Notes: generated by a model from the letters alone, not told the origin. A stretch of 64,000 nt of DNA from Isoperla grammatica (GCA_945910005.1 OX246737.1:79942245-80006244); one strand, 5' to 3'; positions 23,658 through 34,762 are shown, counted from the first letter of the stretch. A program made the numbers and translations.

Positions 23658-25171
23658 AAGCTCTTCTTATGAAGAAAGGTTGTTGGGAGGCCGTAGAAGG
23701 TATTGAACCATACATACATGTAAATGACGATGGAGTAGAACGTGTAGAAGAAGATGAGTCAACCTATCCGCAACATGAAATTAGACGCCGATTGAAGTTA
23801 AACCAGCAAGCTCGGGCCATTATTATCGAGTATATAGATGATGCTTTCTTAGACGATATAATCCATTTGAGTGCAGCCAAGGATATGTGGAATGCCCTAG
23901 AAGAAGTATGTTCTACTTACGACGTGTTTCAGGAAATAATTTTCTTAAAAGAAATGGTAAATATTGAGAAGAGAGAAGATATGACCATGATGGAGTACAT
24001 GAGCCAAATTCAAAATTATAACAAGAAGATTGCTAAATGTGGTCTCGATCTCCCCGACAGAGCCGTAGAAGCATTTTTTCTCATGGGTCTACCTCGCAAC
24101 CAGTATGCAGAATTCATCCGAAGTGTCTACAGGACAGAAGCATCTGGAATAACCTCAACATTTGTAAAATCACAACTGTTGTTAGAAGAGAAGAGAATGA
24201 AAAATGAAACAAAGGTAGAAGAACACAAAGCTTTGAAAGTAACCACTAAAAAGACAAACACTGGTGGAGAAGTTGTAAAACAAAAATCAAACAAGAAATC
24301 TGAGCAAAATACAAGAAGATACATTTGTTTTACGTGTGGAAAAGAAGGACACTTAGCGAGAAATTTCCCAGTCATATCAGAAAATGCATCAAAATCGGAA
24401 GCGAAGAAAGAAGAGAAGAAAGCAACAGCATCTGTTGTGTCGAGTGGTTTTCGAGCATTGTCCATGCAGAGAAGTCCCAACCATTCACTTAACGAAGTTT
24501 GGATACTAGATTCTGCCGCTACGGATCACATGAGCCCAAGGAAGGATCTATTTGAGGAACTGAAACCATTTTATGGAGAAGTCACTGTAGGAAATGGCAA
24601 GGCTCTGAAAATAGAAGGTAAGGGATCTGTGCTTATCCAAATGTCTGATGAATGTGGGGGGTGGAAGATACAATTAACTGAAGTTTTGTATATTCCTGAC
24701 CTACAAGACAATCTGATTTCAGAAGGGAAATTGGAAGACAAAGGCTTAACTATCATTAGAGAAAATGGAATGGCAACAATTGCAGAGGGCCAAATCACCT
24801 TATTCAAGGGTTACCGTGTTGGTTTTTTGTACTTTGTTACCACACGTGGTAGTGTAACGATTCCAGAAATCAGAAAAGAAGCAGAAAAACATGAGAGTAT
24901 GAAGGCATGTAAAGTAGCAGCATCTATTTGGCTCAACCGTTTAGGTCACCTACACCATGAAGGAATGAAGAATATTGAGCCTTTGAAAGAGCTAATAATT
25001 ACCAAGACAGAAGAAGAGTGCAAGGGTTGTATCCAAGGGAAATTTAAGAGACAAAAATTTCCACAAGATGAAAAGAAGAAGACAACACATGTACTGCAGC
25101 GTATTCATTCGGATGTGGTGGGGCCTATGCCGTGTAGTGTAAATCACTCGGTGGAAGCAAGTACTTTGTGA
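23658..25171 (+). pseudogene. Copia gag, protease and pre-integrase region
   Basis: Gag continues after the gypsy insertion with the UBN2-type capsid (LSAAKDMWNALEEV, MEYMSQIQNYNKKI). The zinc knuckle reads CFTCGKEGHLARNF: the last cysteine is phenylalanine (codon TTC at 24365-24367), a single-base change. The protease site is WILDSAATDHMS. The GAG-pre-integrase module has HLGHLHHEGM-like sequence and C..C. The frame is lost near 25155; the following bases continue integrase in another frame (YFVTFIDDYS). An ATG at 23600 belongs to the gypsy LTR, not to copia. Confidence 0.88.
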
Positions 25172-26690
25172 CCTTTATTGACGATTATTCACACTTTGTC
25201 GTGGCAGTCCCAATAAATAAGAAAAGTGAAGTAACTGAAGAATTCATAAAATACCAGAAGAAAGTTGAAACGACGCATAAGATAAAAATTCAGGAACTTC
25301 AAACTGATAACGGAGGTGAATATTTATCGCATACATTAAAACAGCACCTGGAAGAGAATGGCATTTTACATCGTCTCTCAGTACCATATACTCCTCAGCA
25401 GAATGGTTTGGCTGAGCGACTCAACCAGGCATTATTGAATGTCATCCGTACTATGTTGCATCATTCCGGATTGCCGAAACTTTTCTGGGCAGAGGCCCTA
25501 GTTACTACTTGTCATATAAGGAATCTTTGCCCCTCAACTGCAATTGATTCAGAGATACCCATGAAGAGATGGTTAAACAGGGAACTTCAAGAGAATGACT
25601 ACAAACACTTGCGAGTTTTTGGATGTCAATCCTGGTATCGTGTGGTACATGGTGACAAGCTGGATGCAAGAGCTGAAGAGGCAGTGATGCTTGGCTATCC
25701 TGACGGTACTAAAGGTTATAGGTTATGGGACCTAAAATCCAGAAAAATCATCATAAGCCGGGATGTAAAATTCCAAGAAAAAGTTTTCCCTCTCAAGAAA
25801 ATAACGGGGAAGAATGAACAGAGAAAGGAAGATTCAAACAATGAAGAAGATTCAGACAGTACTGACGATGAGGAAGACGAAGTACTCCTTGCTTTACATC
25901 TGCCCACTGCCAACCATCGGGAGCCGAGGGAAGTAGAAGAAGAAGTCCAGGAACCAGGGGAGGCAGAGGAAGAAGCCCAGGGTAGAGCTGAACCAGCAGA
26001 GCCAGGGAGAGAAGCAGCAGTCCCTATCCAGGACGAGATGGGAGAGCAAGAAGACCCACAAGTTCCAAGGAGATCCAACCGAGAGCGAGTACCCAAGGAC
26101 CTGTGTGGATGCTGTAACGTAATTCAGCGAGTTCGGGGAGAAGAAGATGTCCCCACCAGTTATCGAGAAGCCTTGCAGGGATCTCGACCACAAGAATGGG
26201 AGGCAGCCATTCAAGAAGAACTGGAGAATATCAAGAAACAAGACACATGGGACATTGTAAGTAAACCACCAGAGGTGAAGATAGTGGGTAGTAAATGGGT
26301 GTTTGCTATAAAGAGGAACAATGATGGTAAAATCATGAAATATAAAGCCTGGTTAGTAGCCCAGGGTTTTAACCAGTTGTATGATGTAAATTATCATGAT
26401 ACGGCAAGCCCTGTTGTAGAAAGAAAATCAGTTAGAATCCTAGCTTTCCTAGCTGCAGAAAATAATTGGGAGATTAATCACTTGGATGTTGTGGGAGCAT
26501 ACTTAAACAGTAAGTTAGACGAGACGGTGTACATGACAATACCGGAAGGGATAAATGTTGACAAAAACCTGTTTGTATGTAAACTGAAAAAAAGCCTGTA
26601 CGGCTTAAAGCAGTCGGGTAGGAACTGGTACGAGTTTCTTAGTACCACATTGATGGACTTACAGTTTAAGAAATGTGTGAGTGACCCTTG
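25168..26690 (+). pseudogene. Copia integrase and first half of reverse transcriptase
   Basis: The integrase core shows TFIDDYSHF, the second aspartate in QTDNGGEYLS and the glutamate in PQQNGLAERLNQ. An acidic linker rich in E, P and G spans about residues 215-310. Reverse transcriptase starts with WEAAIQEELENI and KWVFAIKRN and continues to LKKSLYGLKQSGRNW. At 26690 the frame meets the 2.8-kb insertion and resumes at 29511 in the same frame. Confidence 0.9.
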
Positions 26691-27430
26691 TGACGGTACC
26701 GTTCTGGTGGGCGGCGCCCAATCACGAATCTCGCGGCCTGGCTCAGCTTCTGCGGCGATGGGGGGTGGGGTAGGTTAATACTTTCTAGTGGAAGGGGGGG
26801 GTTTGGGCTCCACTTTGTTCTTGAAGTTGGGAGGGACCTGTTGGTGGTAGGTAGCACGGTAGCGAACAAAGAAGGCTACGTGATGAGGTCCCGGGGTTAA
26901 TTCTCCCCAAGGGTTAATATTTATTAACAGATTCTTTAAGTCTAGTAATGTTAGGTAAGTTATCAAACAAGCTCCCGGCGATCGGCTTTCACAACCTAGT
27001 TGTCGACCGGGGCGAGAAGGTACACGTTATAATAATAAATAAGAACAGGTTGAAAACTACACTACGTAGCGAAAATACCGCTAGGCCTGACGTATCCTAG
27101 AAGCTCCGTCACGTCGGCACGCTCTCACACACACACACGGGGAATACAGTTCTGCTGTCCCTCCAAATCTTTACGTAACCCAAGGTCCTGCGACCCACTT
27201 TAGGTTCAGAACCCCTCGCCTTATACGTAAGAGTACACAAATGGTTATACAGGTAATACTAAAGCTAGGAAAGGGTGATCACCTTACAAGATCTTACTTC
27301 CGCTTAACTTCCGTTAAGCCTTACTAGTTAAGAGAGTCTTACAGACCACATCGGACACCTGGCGTGTACATGACGTGTAACCCAGCGGGCATACCTCCAC
27401 AAGTAAGCTAATCTCTCGTACCTCGTTCAC

Positions 27431-27876
27431 ACGTATCCCATAGGGGGCATACTAGAAAATTACATGGGTGTACCTATAGTACAAGTGACACGTATCCCAT
27501 AGGGGGCATACTAGAAAATTACATGGGCGTACCTATAGTACAATTGACATGTATCCCATAAGGGGCATACTAGAAAATTACATGGGCGTACCTACAGTAC
27601 AATTGACACGTATCCCATATGGGGCATACTAGAAAACGTTGGGCGTACCTATAGTACAATTGACACGTATCCCATAGGGGGCATACTAGAAAACGTTGGG
27701 CGTACCTATAGTACAATTGACACGTATCCCATAGGGGGCATACTAGAAAATTACATGGGCGTACCTATAGTACAATTGACATGTATCCCATAAGGGGCAT
27801 ACTAGAAAATTACATGGGCGTACCTACAGTACAATTGACACGTATCCCATAGGGGGCATACTAGAAAGCGTTGGGT
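27431..27876. repeat. 59-bp tandem repeat, eight copies
   Basis: Eight consecutive units of 57-59 bp, each with ACACGTATCCCATA, GGGGCATACTAGAAAA and GTACCTA.AGTACAA blocks. Three units replace the AATTACAT segment with CGTT, and the last ends in a different GTACC context. The unit order suggests duplication of a unit pair. It is non-coding and possibly part of the regulatory region of a long LTR. Confidence 0.93.
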
Positions 27877-28725
27877 ACCCTCCGTACTGTACAACGAGGA
27901 CTCAGATGGACGTCCTTAAGAGTAAAGTTCAAGCGTTCTTCCTCGCCTTGTCACAGGGGTGACCAAGTCCTGAAGGGAGGGTAAAAGATAATTTTCAAAT
28001 AAAAGGGCCTAAATGGTCAGACACGAAAACAGGGCGTTGGCCGGCGGCCCTCTTGGGAACCGCCCCTTTTAGCGGTTTTCACGGCTTTAACGAGACCTGC
28101 GTTGCGCTGACGATGTCCAGCGACGGCGCAGATCGTCGCGTCGACACGTTCGAGGTGATGGGCGCCCTGAGAGGCGTCGTCCAGCGTGGGCTACCTTGGG
28201 TGGAGTCCCCAAGGGGTTTCCTCGTGAGACGGCGTCGTGGGCGTCGGTCGTGGTCGGCTGAGACGTCAATTGAGGTGACTCCCTGGGTGGTGGCCCCAGG
28301 GGCGCCCTCCATAGGCTCTCGTGAGCAGCGTCATCGTAGAAGCGGAGTCGCGTCGCTCTCTTGCCAGCTGGTGAGATGCGGGGTAGCCCCACACTACGTC
28401 CCTATAACGTCTATGATTAGTTTTGTGCTGATTATACCTCTAAACCCTCCGGATGGGTGGGGTCCCCACTCGAGGTCACGTTAGGTATGTATATCTCGCT
28501 ACCAATTCACGTTATCCAATCACGTTATCAAATCACGTTGTAAATTCACGTTAATTATGTTCCAATAAATAAGTCTCCAACACTCACCAGACTCTGGGTA
28601 GTTACCTACGACGGCGTTCTCCTCTTTCTTTACGCAGCATGGCGTCGCTCATCCGCCCCCTTTTGCGTGAGCTAGTATCGTCGGCTGAGACAACTCTCTC
28701 GCTTCATGGAGCGAGCCGTACTGCG

Positions 28726-29331
28726 CAGTGTTGCCAACGAGGCTACACAAATTGTCACCAGGTGGTCCTTCAAAAAGACACTATTTTAAACTTTTGTCAC
28801 CAGATTGCATTAATTCAATTTTCCTTGCCCATATTTATTTTAAATGTACATGACAGTTGCCAAATTTTAATCTCAAACTTTCGCAGTGAATCAAGTCAAC
28901 ACGCTATAAACAACTAAAACAACAATTTAGACAATTTTTTCTAGCCCTACCTAAAAAAAACAACGACCCACGTTTTGTGAGAACTGCGTAAGTAAACTCG
29001 GCGGCCCGAGCCGGGATCGGGAGCCAATCAACGCTCATCAGTTGTTGTCAACGTATGTTAGGCGGTAGATTCGAAAGTTTGTAAGAGGCACTGTGTGATA
29101 TATGAAGATCATTGATAAATCGAACAAATAAAGTGAAAAAAGTAAAAGTTACACAGCTGGCCAATGGGATATTAGATTCAAAATTAGTAAAAGTGAAAAA
29201 ACAGTATATTTGTCACCAGACGACTTGAAAAACACCAAGTTTCAGCTGCGTCTGAAAACAAAATTTTAGACACCAGATGACAATCCAAAAACACTAGATA
29301 TGGTGACAAAGTCACTAGATTGGCAACACTG
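28726..29331. mobile_element. hAT MITE, 606 bp (level 6)
   Basis: The element has 12-bp perfect terminal inverted repeats CAGTGTTGCCAA and an 8-bp target duplication GTACTGCG at 28718-28725 and 29332-29339. Both features are those of hAT. There is no coding region; GTCACCAG-like motifs recur near both ends. It is the innermost insertion of the nest. Confidence 0.93.
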
Positions 29332-29510
29332 GTACTGCGTGATTATTCTTCGTCTCCCTCCCGGCTAACCGGTACCTAGCGGTCTCGTCGCGAACTCGTT
29401 ACCGACTCCCCTGCTTGGGTAGGTAACTTCATTACCGGTTCCGGTCCGGTCGGTACGGGAAGTTAGTGACGAGCGGAAAACCTGTCGCTTTTCCGAGCGT
29501 TACACCCTTG

Positions 29511-30606
29511 TGTGTACGTAAAGGAAAACATTATTGTTGCTACATATGTGGACGGTTTTCTAATGACAGGTGAGAAAAAGGAACTTGTCAGGTTCAGAAA
29601 ACAGCTTGTAAAATAAGTAGAAGTGAAGGATCTTGGTACTATCAATACATTTTTGTCCATACAATTCAGTAGACCTGACAACGACACTGTTATTGTCAAT
29701 CAGAGATCTTACATTATGTCAGTACTAAATGAATTTTCTATGTCAGAATGTAAGGGGGTCACTTGTCCATTACAAGTAGGAGCAAACTTTGAGTTAAAAG
29801 GCTTAGAAGGAGAGGAAAGTTTCTGTAAGGAGAAATACCAGAGAGCCATTGGCAGTCTATTGTACCTAAGTACAAATACTCGTCCAGATATTGCAAATGC
29901 AGTTTGTAAATTGAGCCAATGTTGTAGTAATCCAACTGTAAACAATTGGAAAGGAGTTCAGCATGTGATGAGATACTTGCAGAAGACAATAAATTATCAG
30001 CTAGTTTTCAGGAAGGGTGTAGAAATGTCTTGTTATTGTGATTCAGATTGGGCTGGAGATAGAAGTGATACAAAATCTGTCACAGGATATGTCATAACTC
30101 TTGGAGGAGGAGCAGTATCATGGAAAAGCAGGAAGCAGAAGTGTGTAGCTAGCTCAACCACACATGCTGAATATATTGCCCTCTATGAGTGTTTATGTGA
30201 ATTACAATGGATACGGTCATTCTTGTATGAATTAAACCAAGGTAATATTATTCCAAGGAAGTGTAATATTCTTTGTGACAATCAAGGTGCAATTTTTATT
30301 GCAAATAATGATATGGTTAGAGAGAGAAGCAAGCATTTTGTAGTAAAATACAACTATGTACGTGAAATAGTTAAAAAAGGAGAGATATTTTTGAAATATG
30401 TACCATCAAGTGAAAATCTTGCTGATCTCTTCACAAAAAGCCTATCGGGACCAAAGACAAAACTGTTTGTCAAAAAGTATTGGTATCATAGACATGTAAA
30501 ATATAATGAATATAGTAGCCCTACCATATGTAGGCCAAAGTGTAACCATGGATTATTTTTGTGTAGCCTTGCCATGATTAATTTTTATATCAAGTATGTA
30601 GAATAA
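29511..30606 (+). pseudogene. Copia reverse transcriptase C-terminus and RNase H
   Basis: The frame resumes after the 2.8-kb insertion. The catalytic box of reverse transcriptase is YVDG (29545-29556) where copia elements have YVDD, so an essential metal-binding aspartate is missing. A TAA at 29614-29616 interrupts the frame. Further on are VKDLGTINTFLSIQF, RPDIANAVCKLSQ, the RNase H blocks CYCDSDWAGDRSDTKSVTGY, TTHAEYIAL and CDNQGAIFIA, then the end block SENLADLFTKSL. The element cannot code for an active enzyme. Confidence 0.9.
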
Positions 30607-30704
30607 CTAAGATATAATTTCATGTTATTAAATTAGAAGCATTAAGAAGGTTAAGCTAACTAAGCAAGAAGTAAAAAGTAAAATAACCTCTGAAAGAGGG
30701 GAGG

Positions 30705-30931
30705 TGTTGGAATTTAAAGTGTCCGCCGTTACATTCAGTGGTACTTTTATGTTTACGAGATAATATTGGTAATGTCCGCCATCTTGTAATATGTGTAAGT
30801 TGGTATTTCCGTTCTGTAATATTGTGCTTCGATCTGACGGAATAAACTACTTGTGTGACTTCCTACCAAGGTGACAGACGTCATTATTTTTCCCTTTCTC
30901 CAATGAGTTGAATTCAAACGTTTTACTAACA
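30705..30931 (+). repeat. Copia 3' LTR
   Basis: 227 bp, preceded by the purine tract GAAAGAGGGGAGG. It ends ACTAACA, followed by the target duplication CATGG. Confidence 0.93.
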
Positions 30932-30936
30932 CATGG

Positions 30937-31364
30937 AAAATGGCGTGAATAATAAGGCAGGAAGAAAGGAAACCGACAGGAACCTCACATAGTACTAACC
31001 TTGGCGAGCTATGAAAAAACTCGGAAGTAGCCTGTCACTGGGTCGGACAGGTGATGTCTGGCTTGACGTCCAAGGTCATGGCAACTGGCTGGCGGCTGTA
31101 GAATCTCGGAGAATTTCGAGACTAGGGATGCAATAGGCCTTGCTTTGAAAGATCGAGAAAGAAGTAGGCCTCGCTTGATGCTTGAGAAGTGGGCGACTTG
31201 CTTGAGTATAGGCCTAGTGGGCGTGGAGGCTTGAAAATGATGCTTGTGTATTGCTTGAGTAGGCCTAAGCCGATAAATGTTCGTAGTCTGGCTTACCGTT
31301 TCACTCGAAATAATTTGAAAAACACTTTGAATTACGTAGCTATTACGTCGCATGGCATGTCGAT
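30937..31364 (-). other. BEL leader region
   Basis: The 428 bases between the copia target duplication and the BEL primer-binding site are BEL 5' leader. On the minus strand they join the leader piece at 17138-17221 just upstream of gag. No coding signal is recognised. Confidence 0.7.
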
Positions 31365-31382
31365 ATCACGTCGGGGTCACCA
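31365..31382 (-). other. BEL primer-binding site, tRNA-Trp
   Basis: On the minus strand TGGTGACCCCGACGTGAT lies five bases inside the 5' LTR. It is complementary to ATCACGTCGGGGTCACCA, which I recognise as the 3' end of arthropod tRNA-Trp. Use of tRNA-Trp is common in several LTR retrotransposon lineages. Confidence 0.8.
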
Positions 31383-31387
31383 AAAAA

Positions 31388-32133
31388 TGTTATGTCAGGG
31401 ATGTTGACATAAGTAATGTTTCAATTTAAGATGGGAGAATTAATAAAAATCAAATTCAACACACGGAAATACATATATTTTCATATAATTTTTTTGAGAC
31501 GCCTAGACGTGTGTTTTTCTTTCTTTTAAATCAAAGTAATTTTAAGTGAGTAGTAATACTCTGGTCCTCCGGTCTATCTAAATGCAAACCTCCGCGGGAC
31601 CGAACATTTTGGTCATCCGGCCCGGAGGACCAAAATTATCGGTCCCGCGGAGGTTTGCATTTAGATAGACCGGAGGACCAGAGTATTACTACTCACTTAA
31701 AATTACTTTGATTTAAAAGAAGGAAAAACACACGTCTAGGCGTCTCAAAAACTTATTTTATTACAACAAAACACTAAGAATAACATCTGTTGGCAACCAT
31801 ACACCGCCACCTTAGACATGTAAAAACACGAGAGTTTGATGCACAAACAATAATGAATACAAAGTACACCAACTAGACAATGTAACTGTAGATATTAATC
31901 AGTACTAAAGAGTGAATAGGTAAGCTTCTTAGAGCACAAACGACTGTTTCGTAACAAGTCCACAACGCAAGGTCGTGTCGCGCTAATGTCAACTGTCACT
32001 CGCCGGCTAGGCGGCCAGGCACAAGGCGCATGCGTCGAAGTTTCATAGCTCGCTGCGGAGCAGCACGGAACGTAGGGCGCGCGCAGGAGGCGCGCACAAT
32101 ACAAATGAATATAAATGCACAAAACAGTGAACA
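31388..32133 (-). repeat. BEL 5' LTR, enlarged by a second foldback insertion
   Basis: 746 bp, of which about 370 match the 3' LTR. It contains a 375-bp insert (about 31476-31850) not present in the other LTR, and it lacks that LTR's foldback insert. The outer end is followed by CTGGT. Confidence 0.88.
31491..31751. mobile_element. Second foldback element, arms of about 125 bp
   Basis: The left arm starts TTTTTGAGACGCCTAGACG and its inverse ends the right arm at 31751. The arms match with few mismatches around a short centre near 31621 (GGCCCGG). About 100 further bases (31752-31850) complete the insertion relative to the other LTR. Its sequence is unrelated to the foldback at 10936-11286. 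It has no coding capacity. Confidence 0.85.
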
Positions 32134-32946
32134 CTGGTACTTGAAAGAATGTGTCAAGTTTTGGTAGCTGTTTGATTCGTATATCACTTTCTTTCTTTTC
32201 TCCCTGTTCATGGCGCCACTTTCATGTTTATACACATTCATGTTTGAAACGTAAATTTTAACGCATTTCAATAACTCAAACCACACGACACAATCATACA
32301 CAATAGTAATAGACCTAACCCAACAAATATTAGTTTTTAAAATATCTAGAATTAACCGCAGTAAAAGCACTAAGAGGGACGGGGACACTAAGAGTTCACT
32401 TCACACACGCGCCCACACCCAATGAGGGATCAACGAATACTGAATTGATGACCAACCCTCTCCTATAAAAGCCATCAGTTCAAATAACTTTTCTTGACCA
32501 TGGCAAATCCGTCTGTTTGTCACTTATTTATTCAATTCCAAGAAAAGCTAATTGGATATCTATTTATAGTAAAAAAATAGCCAAATTCGTTTGTAAGTGC
32601 AGTCAAGCAAAGATTAATCTTGAGTCGTTTCTGTGGAATTGAATAGGGGGATTACTGTCTTTTGTCCCCCTATGGATACAAACCTCAAATTTTTCCTTAG
32701 TTAAAACTCTTTTCGCATGTCAGTTCTTGCATTTTGAACTGTCAAGTCTAATGCCAAATTTTTTTTGCCCAATGAGAGCGAAATAATTGTAAATTGGAAG
32801 TCCCAATAATTTTGCAACAATAGAAAATGGTCATCAGGGTAAAACCATATATCGATTAATGGGACAAACATGGAGTTGGAGAGAGGGCCCGGGCCCGAGT
32901 GCAACTGCACCCTCTGCCACCCGATAGCTACGCCACTGGTGGATGG

Positions 32947-34061
32947 GTCTTGCCACAACTCGTCTTCTTCTATGTCGGTCACTGTTGAAGGAGACTGTTG
33001 AAGGTGACTATCATGGAACCTGGGCCGTAACCATGAAGTATTTCAAATGAGGTCTTGCCCGTGGTCTTGTTTACGGACGTGTTCAGATGCCTTTCACAGA
33101 TTTTCAGCTTGGAATCCCAATCTCTTTTATTCGCATTCTCGATTGACAGTGCGATGATTGGGATCAAGGTACGGTTTACACGCTCAATCTGACCGTTGGC
33201 CCTGGGATGTCTGGTCGCATTCAACGTGTGGGCAATCCCTCGCTCGCTGCAGTCATCTTCTAGGGCCTTGGACGTGTAGCAAGATCCACGGTCAGTTATT
33301 ATTCGCATCGGCAGTCCCCGTTCTCTAATAAAACTACGTAGGTATTTTATTAGGTGCTTTGTTGACACGTCACGGACAGCGTACAAATGTACATATTTGG
33401 TCAAGTTATCTATGATGACTAAAATATGCTGGTTACCCTTGGTACTTGTGATAAAGGGGCCCAGATGGTCCATATTTACAACTTCGAATGGGCGTCTTCC
33501 AGGAACTATCGGGTGCAGAGGACCGGGTTGCCTTCCTGGGGTCTTGGTAAGTAGACACTCGAAACAATGTGCCAAATGATGCTTTTCGTAACGTAACTAC
33601 AAACAAGGTTTGCTTCTTGTTGCCGGTTGACAACTGTTTGTACAGGATACCATATTACGCACAATCATGTCTGGAACGAGCGCCTTTTCATGTATGTTGC
33701 GTTCGTCAATTGGCTTATCCAAAATTCCAAGCTTCACCTTGATTTCTTCATCGGAGTTTTGCATCATCATGACCTGGTCGATTACCGTAATGGTCACGTA
33801 AACACCAAGTCGATCTCCAATGACATCTTCCGTATCGTCACTTTGCTCGGTGGGTGCTCGACTGAGGGCATCTACATGGGCCATCTTTACGCCCGGTCGG
33901 TGCCTCACTTCGGTGATATTGTACTCTTGCAGTAGGTTGAACCAGCGTGCTATCTGAGGATTGTCGGTTTTGTTCGTGTCCAAATACACTAACGCTTGAC
34001 ACTCCTGTGACGTCACAAAGGCCATCACTAAGACGAAAATGTTCGTTTTGACATTTGACAT
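32947..34061 (-). pseudogene. Old Ty3/gypsy pol fragment: RNase H end and integrase
   Basis: Read right to left, the fragment starts in RNase H (QALVYLDTNKTDN, RHRPGVKMAHVDALSRAP). It then passes an in-frame TAG (33597-33599), the zinc-module remnant HCFECLLTKT, and the integrase core with VNMDHLGPF, ITDRGSCYTS and the glutamate block HPRANGQIERVNRTL. A one-base frame change near 33030 leads to IEEDELWQDPST, where the hAT element is inserted. The remainder of the protein lies at 9676-10120. The upstream side is truncated at 34061, close to a microsatellite-bearing repeat. Protease and RT are missing. Confidence 0.85.
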
Positions 34062-34086
34062 TTGAGCTGATTAGTCCCGGAGATTG

Positions 34087-34762
34087 TTAGATGAGCGTAT
34101 CGAAGCGGAGTGAATCTCTCCATTCAACTCGATCGGCGCTTTGTCTGTGTGTATGTGTGTGTGTATGTGTGTGTGTGTGTATGTATGTGTGTGTGTGTGT
34201 ATGTGCGCTAAATATTGTTCGTCACGCACAGGTCAAACGGCTTGACGTATTTTACTGAAATTTTCGGGCAACATTTGTGACCACTTAACTCGATGCTGTT
34301 AACATAACCTGCAAAATTCGCCAAGATACCAACCTACAAAAAATTAGTTTCTGAAAAACCAAATTTGTTTATTTATTTAATTAAATTAAAACTTACACAC
34401 GGATTTAAATGATGATTGACTTGTAGAATGTAGGTCCATATCAATGGTACTAACACTCGATAATAGTTTCAAAATTTTAGCTTCAACCGTCATGTTGTAA
34501 AAAAAAATTGTTTATTTACGGCTATAATTGTCTTCAGTTGTACAGTGTTCCACCGATATGATTCGCATTTGCGGACCATTGAAGTAAGATGCACATAGTA
34601 TGCTGCCGAAATGGCTTACGCAGTCAGACCTTTCTCACTATGTATTTGGAATTTTGATAGCTATCATAGATTGGCTACAATGACGTGTTATGTTTTATGA
34701 CTTTCATGGCAAAAATGCAGAAAATAACAACGAACTTTGTAGACAAATTAAAAAGCTTTTAT
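34087..34762. repeat. Microsatellite-bearing dispersed repeat, copy 1
   Basis: Copies of this family begin TTAGATGAGCGTAGCGAAGC, continue to CTCGATCGGCGCTTTGTCTG, then carry a TG or TATG tract. After the tract comes GTGCGCTAAATTTTGTTCG and a body of about 550 bases with the blocks ACTCGATGCTGTTAACATAA and CAGTGTTCCACCGATATG. In this copy the tract is a short mixed TGTG/TATG run at 34143-34205. No protein coding is seen and the transposon class is unknown. Confidence 0.85.

Larger units (their letters stand above)
26691..29504. mobile_element. 2.8-kb TG...CA insertion in copia RT, possible solo LTR
   Basis: The insert begins TGACGGTACC and ends CGTTACA, flanked by CCCTTG at 26685-26690 and 29505-29510. 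Removing it with one CCCTTG restores the copia frame. TG...CA ends with a 6-bp duplication suggest a solo LTR. I found no terminal inverted repeats. Inside are a 59-bp tandem repeat (27431-27876), CpG-rich segments, an AATAAA at about 28565 and a hAT MITE. No protein-coding signal is seen: the 143-codon open frame at 28053-28484 resembles nothing I know and overlaps equally long frames on the other strand. Alternatively the duplication may be read as 9 bp (ACCCTTGTG) and the element as a DNA transposon. Confidence 0.6.
17222..30931 (+). mobile_element. Ty1/copia LTR retrotransposon (level 4)
   Basis: LTRs at 17222-17443 and 30705-30931 both begin TGTTGGAATT and the 3' copy ends TAACA. The element is flanked by CATGG at 17217-17221 and 30932-30936. 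The LTRs differ by two substitutions plus a 5-bp gap at the inner edge of the left copy. Coding order is gag, protease, integrase, reverse transcriptase, RNase H, which defines the copia superfamily. It lies in the leader of the BEL element. It is itself broken by a gypsy element in gag and a 2.8-kb insertion in reverse transcriptase, and carries a frameshift, a stop and catalytic-site changes. Confidence 0.92.
10600..32133 (-). mobile_element. BEL/Pao LTR retrotransposon (level 3), split by copia
   Basis: The element reads right to left. Its two LTRs (31388-32133 as 5', 10600-11317 as 3') begin TGTTCACTG and end CATAACA on the minus strand. They are bounded by the 5-bp duplication CTGGT at 10595-10599 and 32134-32138. 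A primer-binding site complementary to the tRNA-Trp 3' end follows the 5' LTR. Order: leader, gag with zinc knuckles, aspartic protease, reverse transcriptase, RNase H, integrase and C-terminal domain, which is the BEL/Pao order. The copia element sits in the leader, upstream of gag. The coding region has a LINE insertion, several in-frame stops and a 67-bp tandem duplication, so it is defective. Confidence 0.9.
10121..32938. mobile_element. Non-autonomous hAT element (level 2), split by BEL
   Basis: The left end reads CAGTGGCGTAGCTAC and the right end is its near-perfect inverse (14 of 16 terminal bases). Both ends are flanked by the same 8 bp, GTGGATGG, at 10113-10120 and 32939-32946. An 8-bp duplication with CAGTG-type ends is characteristic of hAT transposons. 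Without the BEL insertion the element is about 1.28 kb (10121-10599 plus 32134-32938). It has no transposase coding signal, so it must have been mobilised in trans. The left part has a short C tract at 10171-10184. An open frame at 32701-32982 runs from the gypsy remnant into this element and is not a gene. Confidence 0.85.

Noticed and set aside
28053..28484. A 143-codon open frame as a possible gene in the 2.8-kb insertion
   Set aside because: High GC keeps several overlapping frames open on both strands and the product has no recognisable motif.
32701..32982. A 93-codon frame on the minus strand as a gene
   Set aside because: It begins in the gypsy remnant and runs through the hAT insertion junction, so it is a chance fusion.
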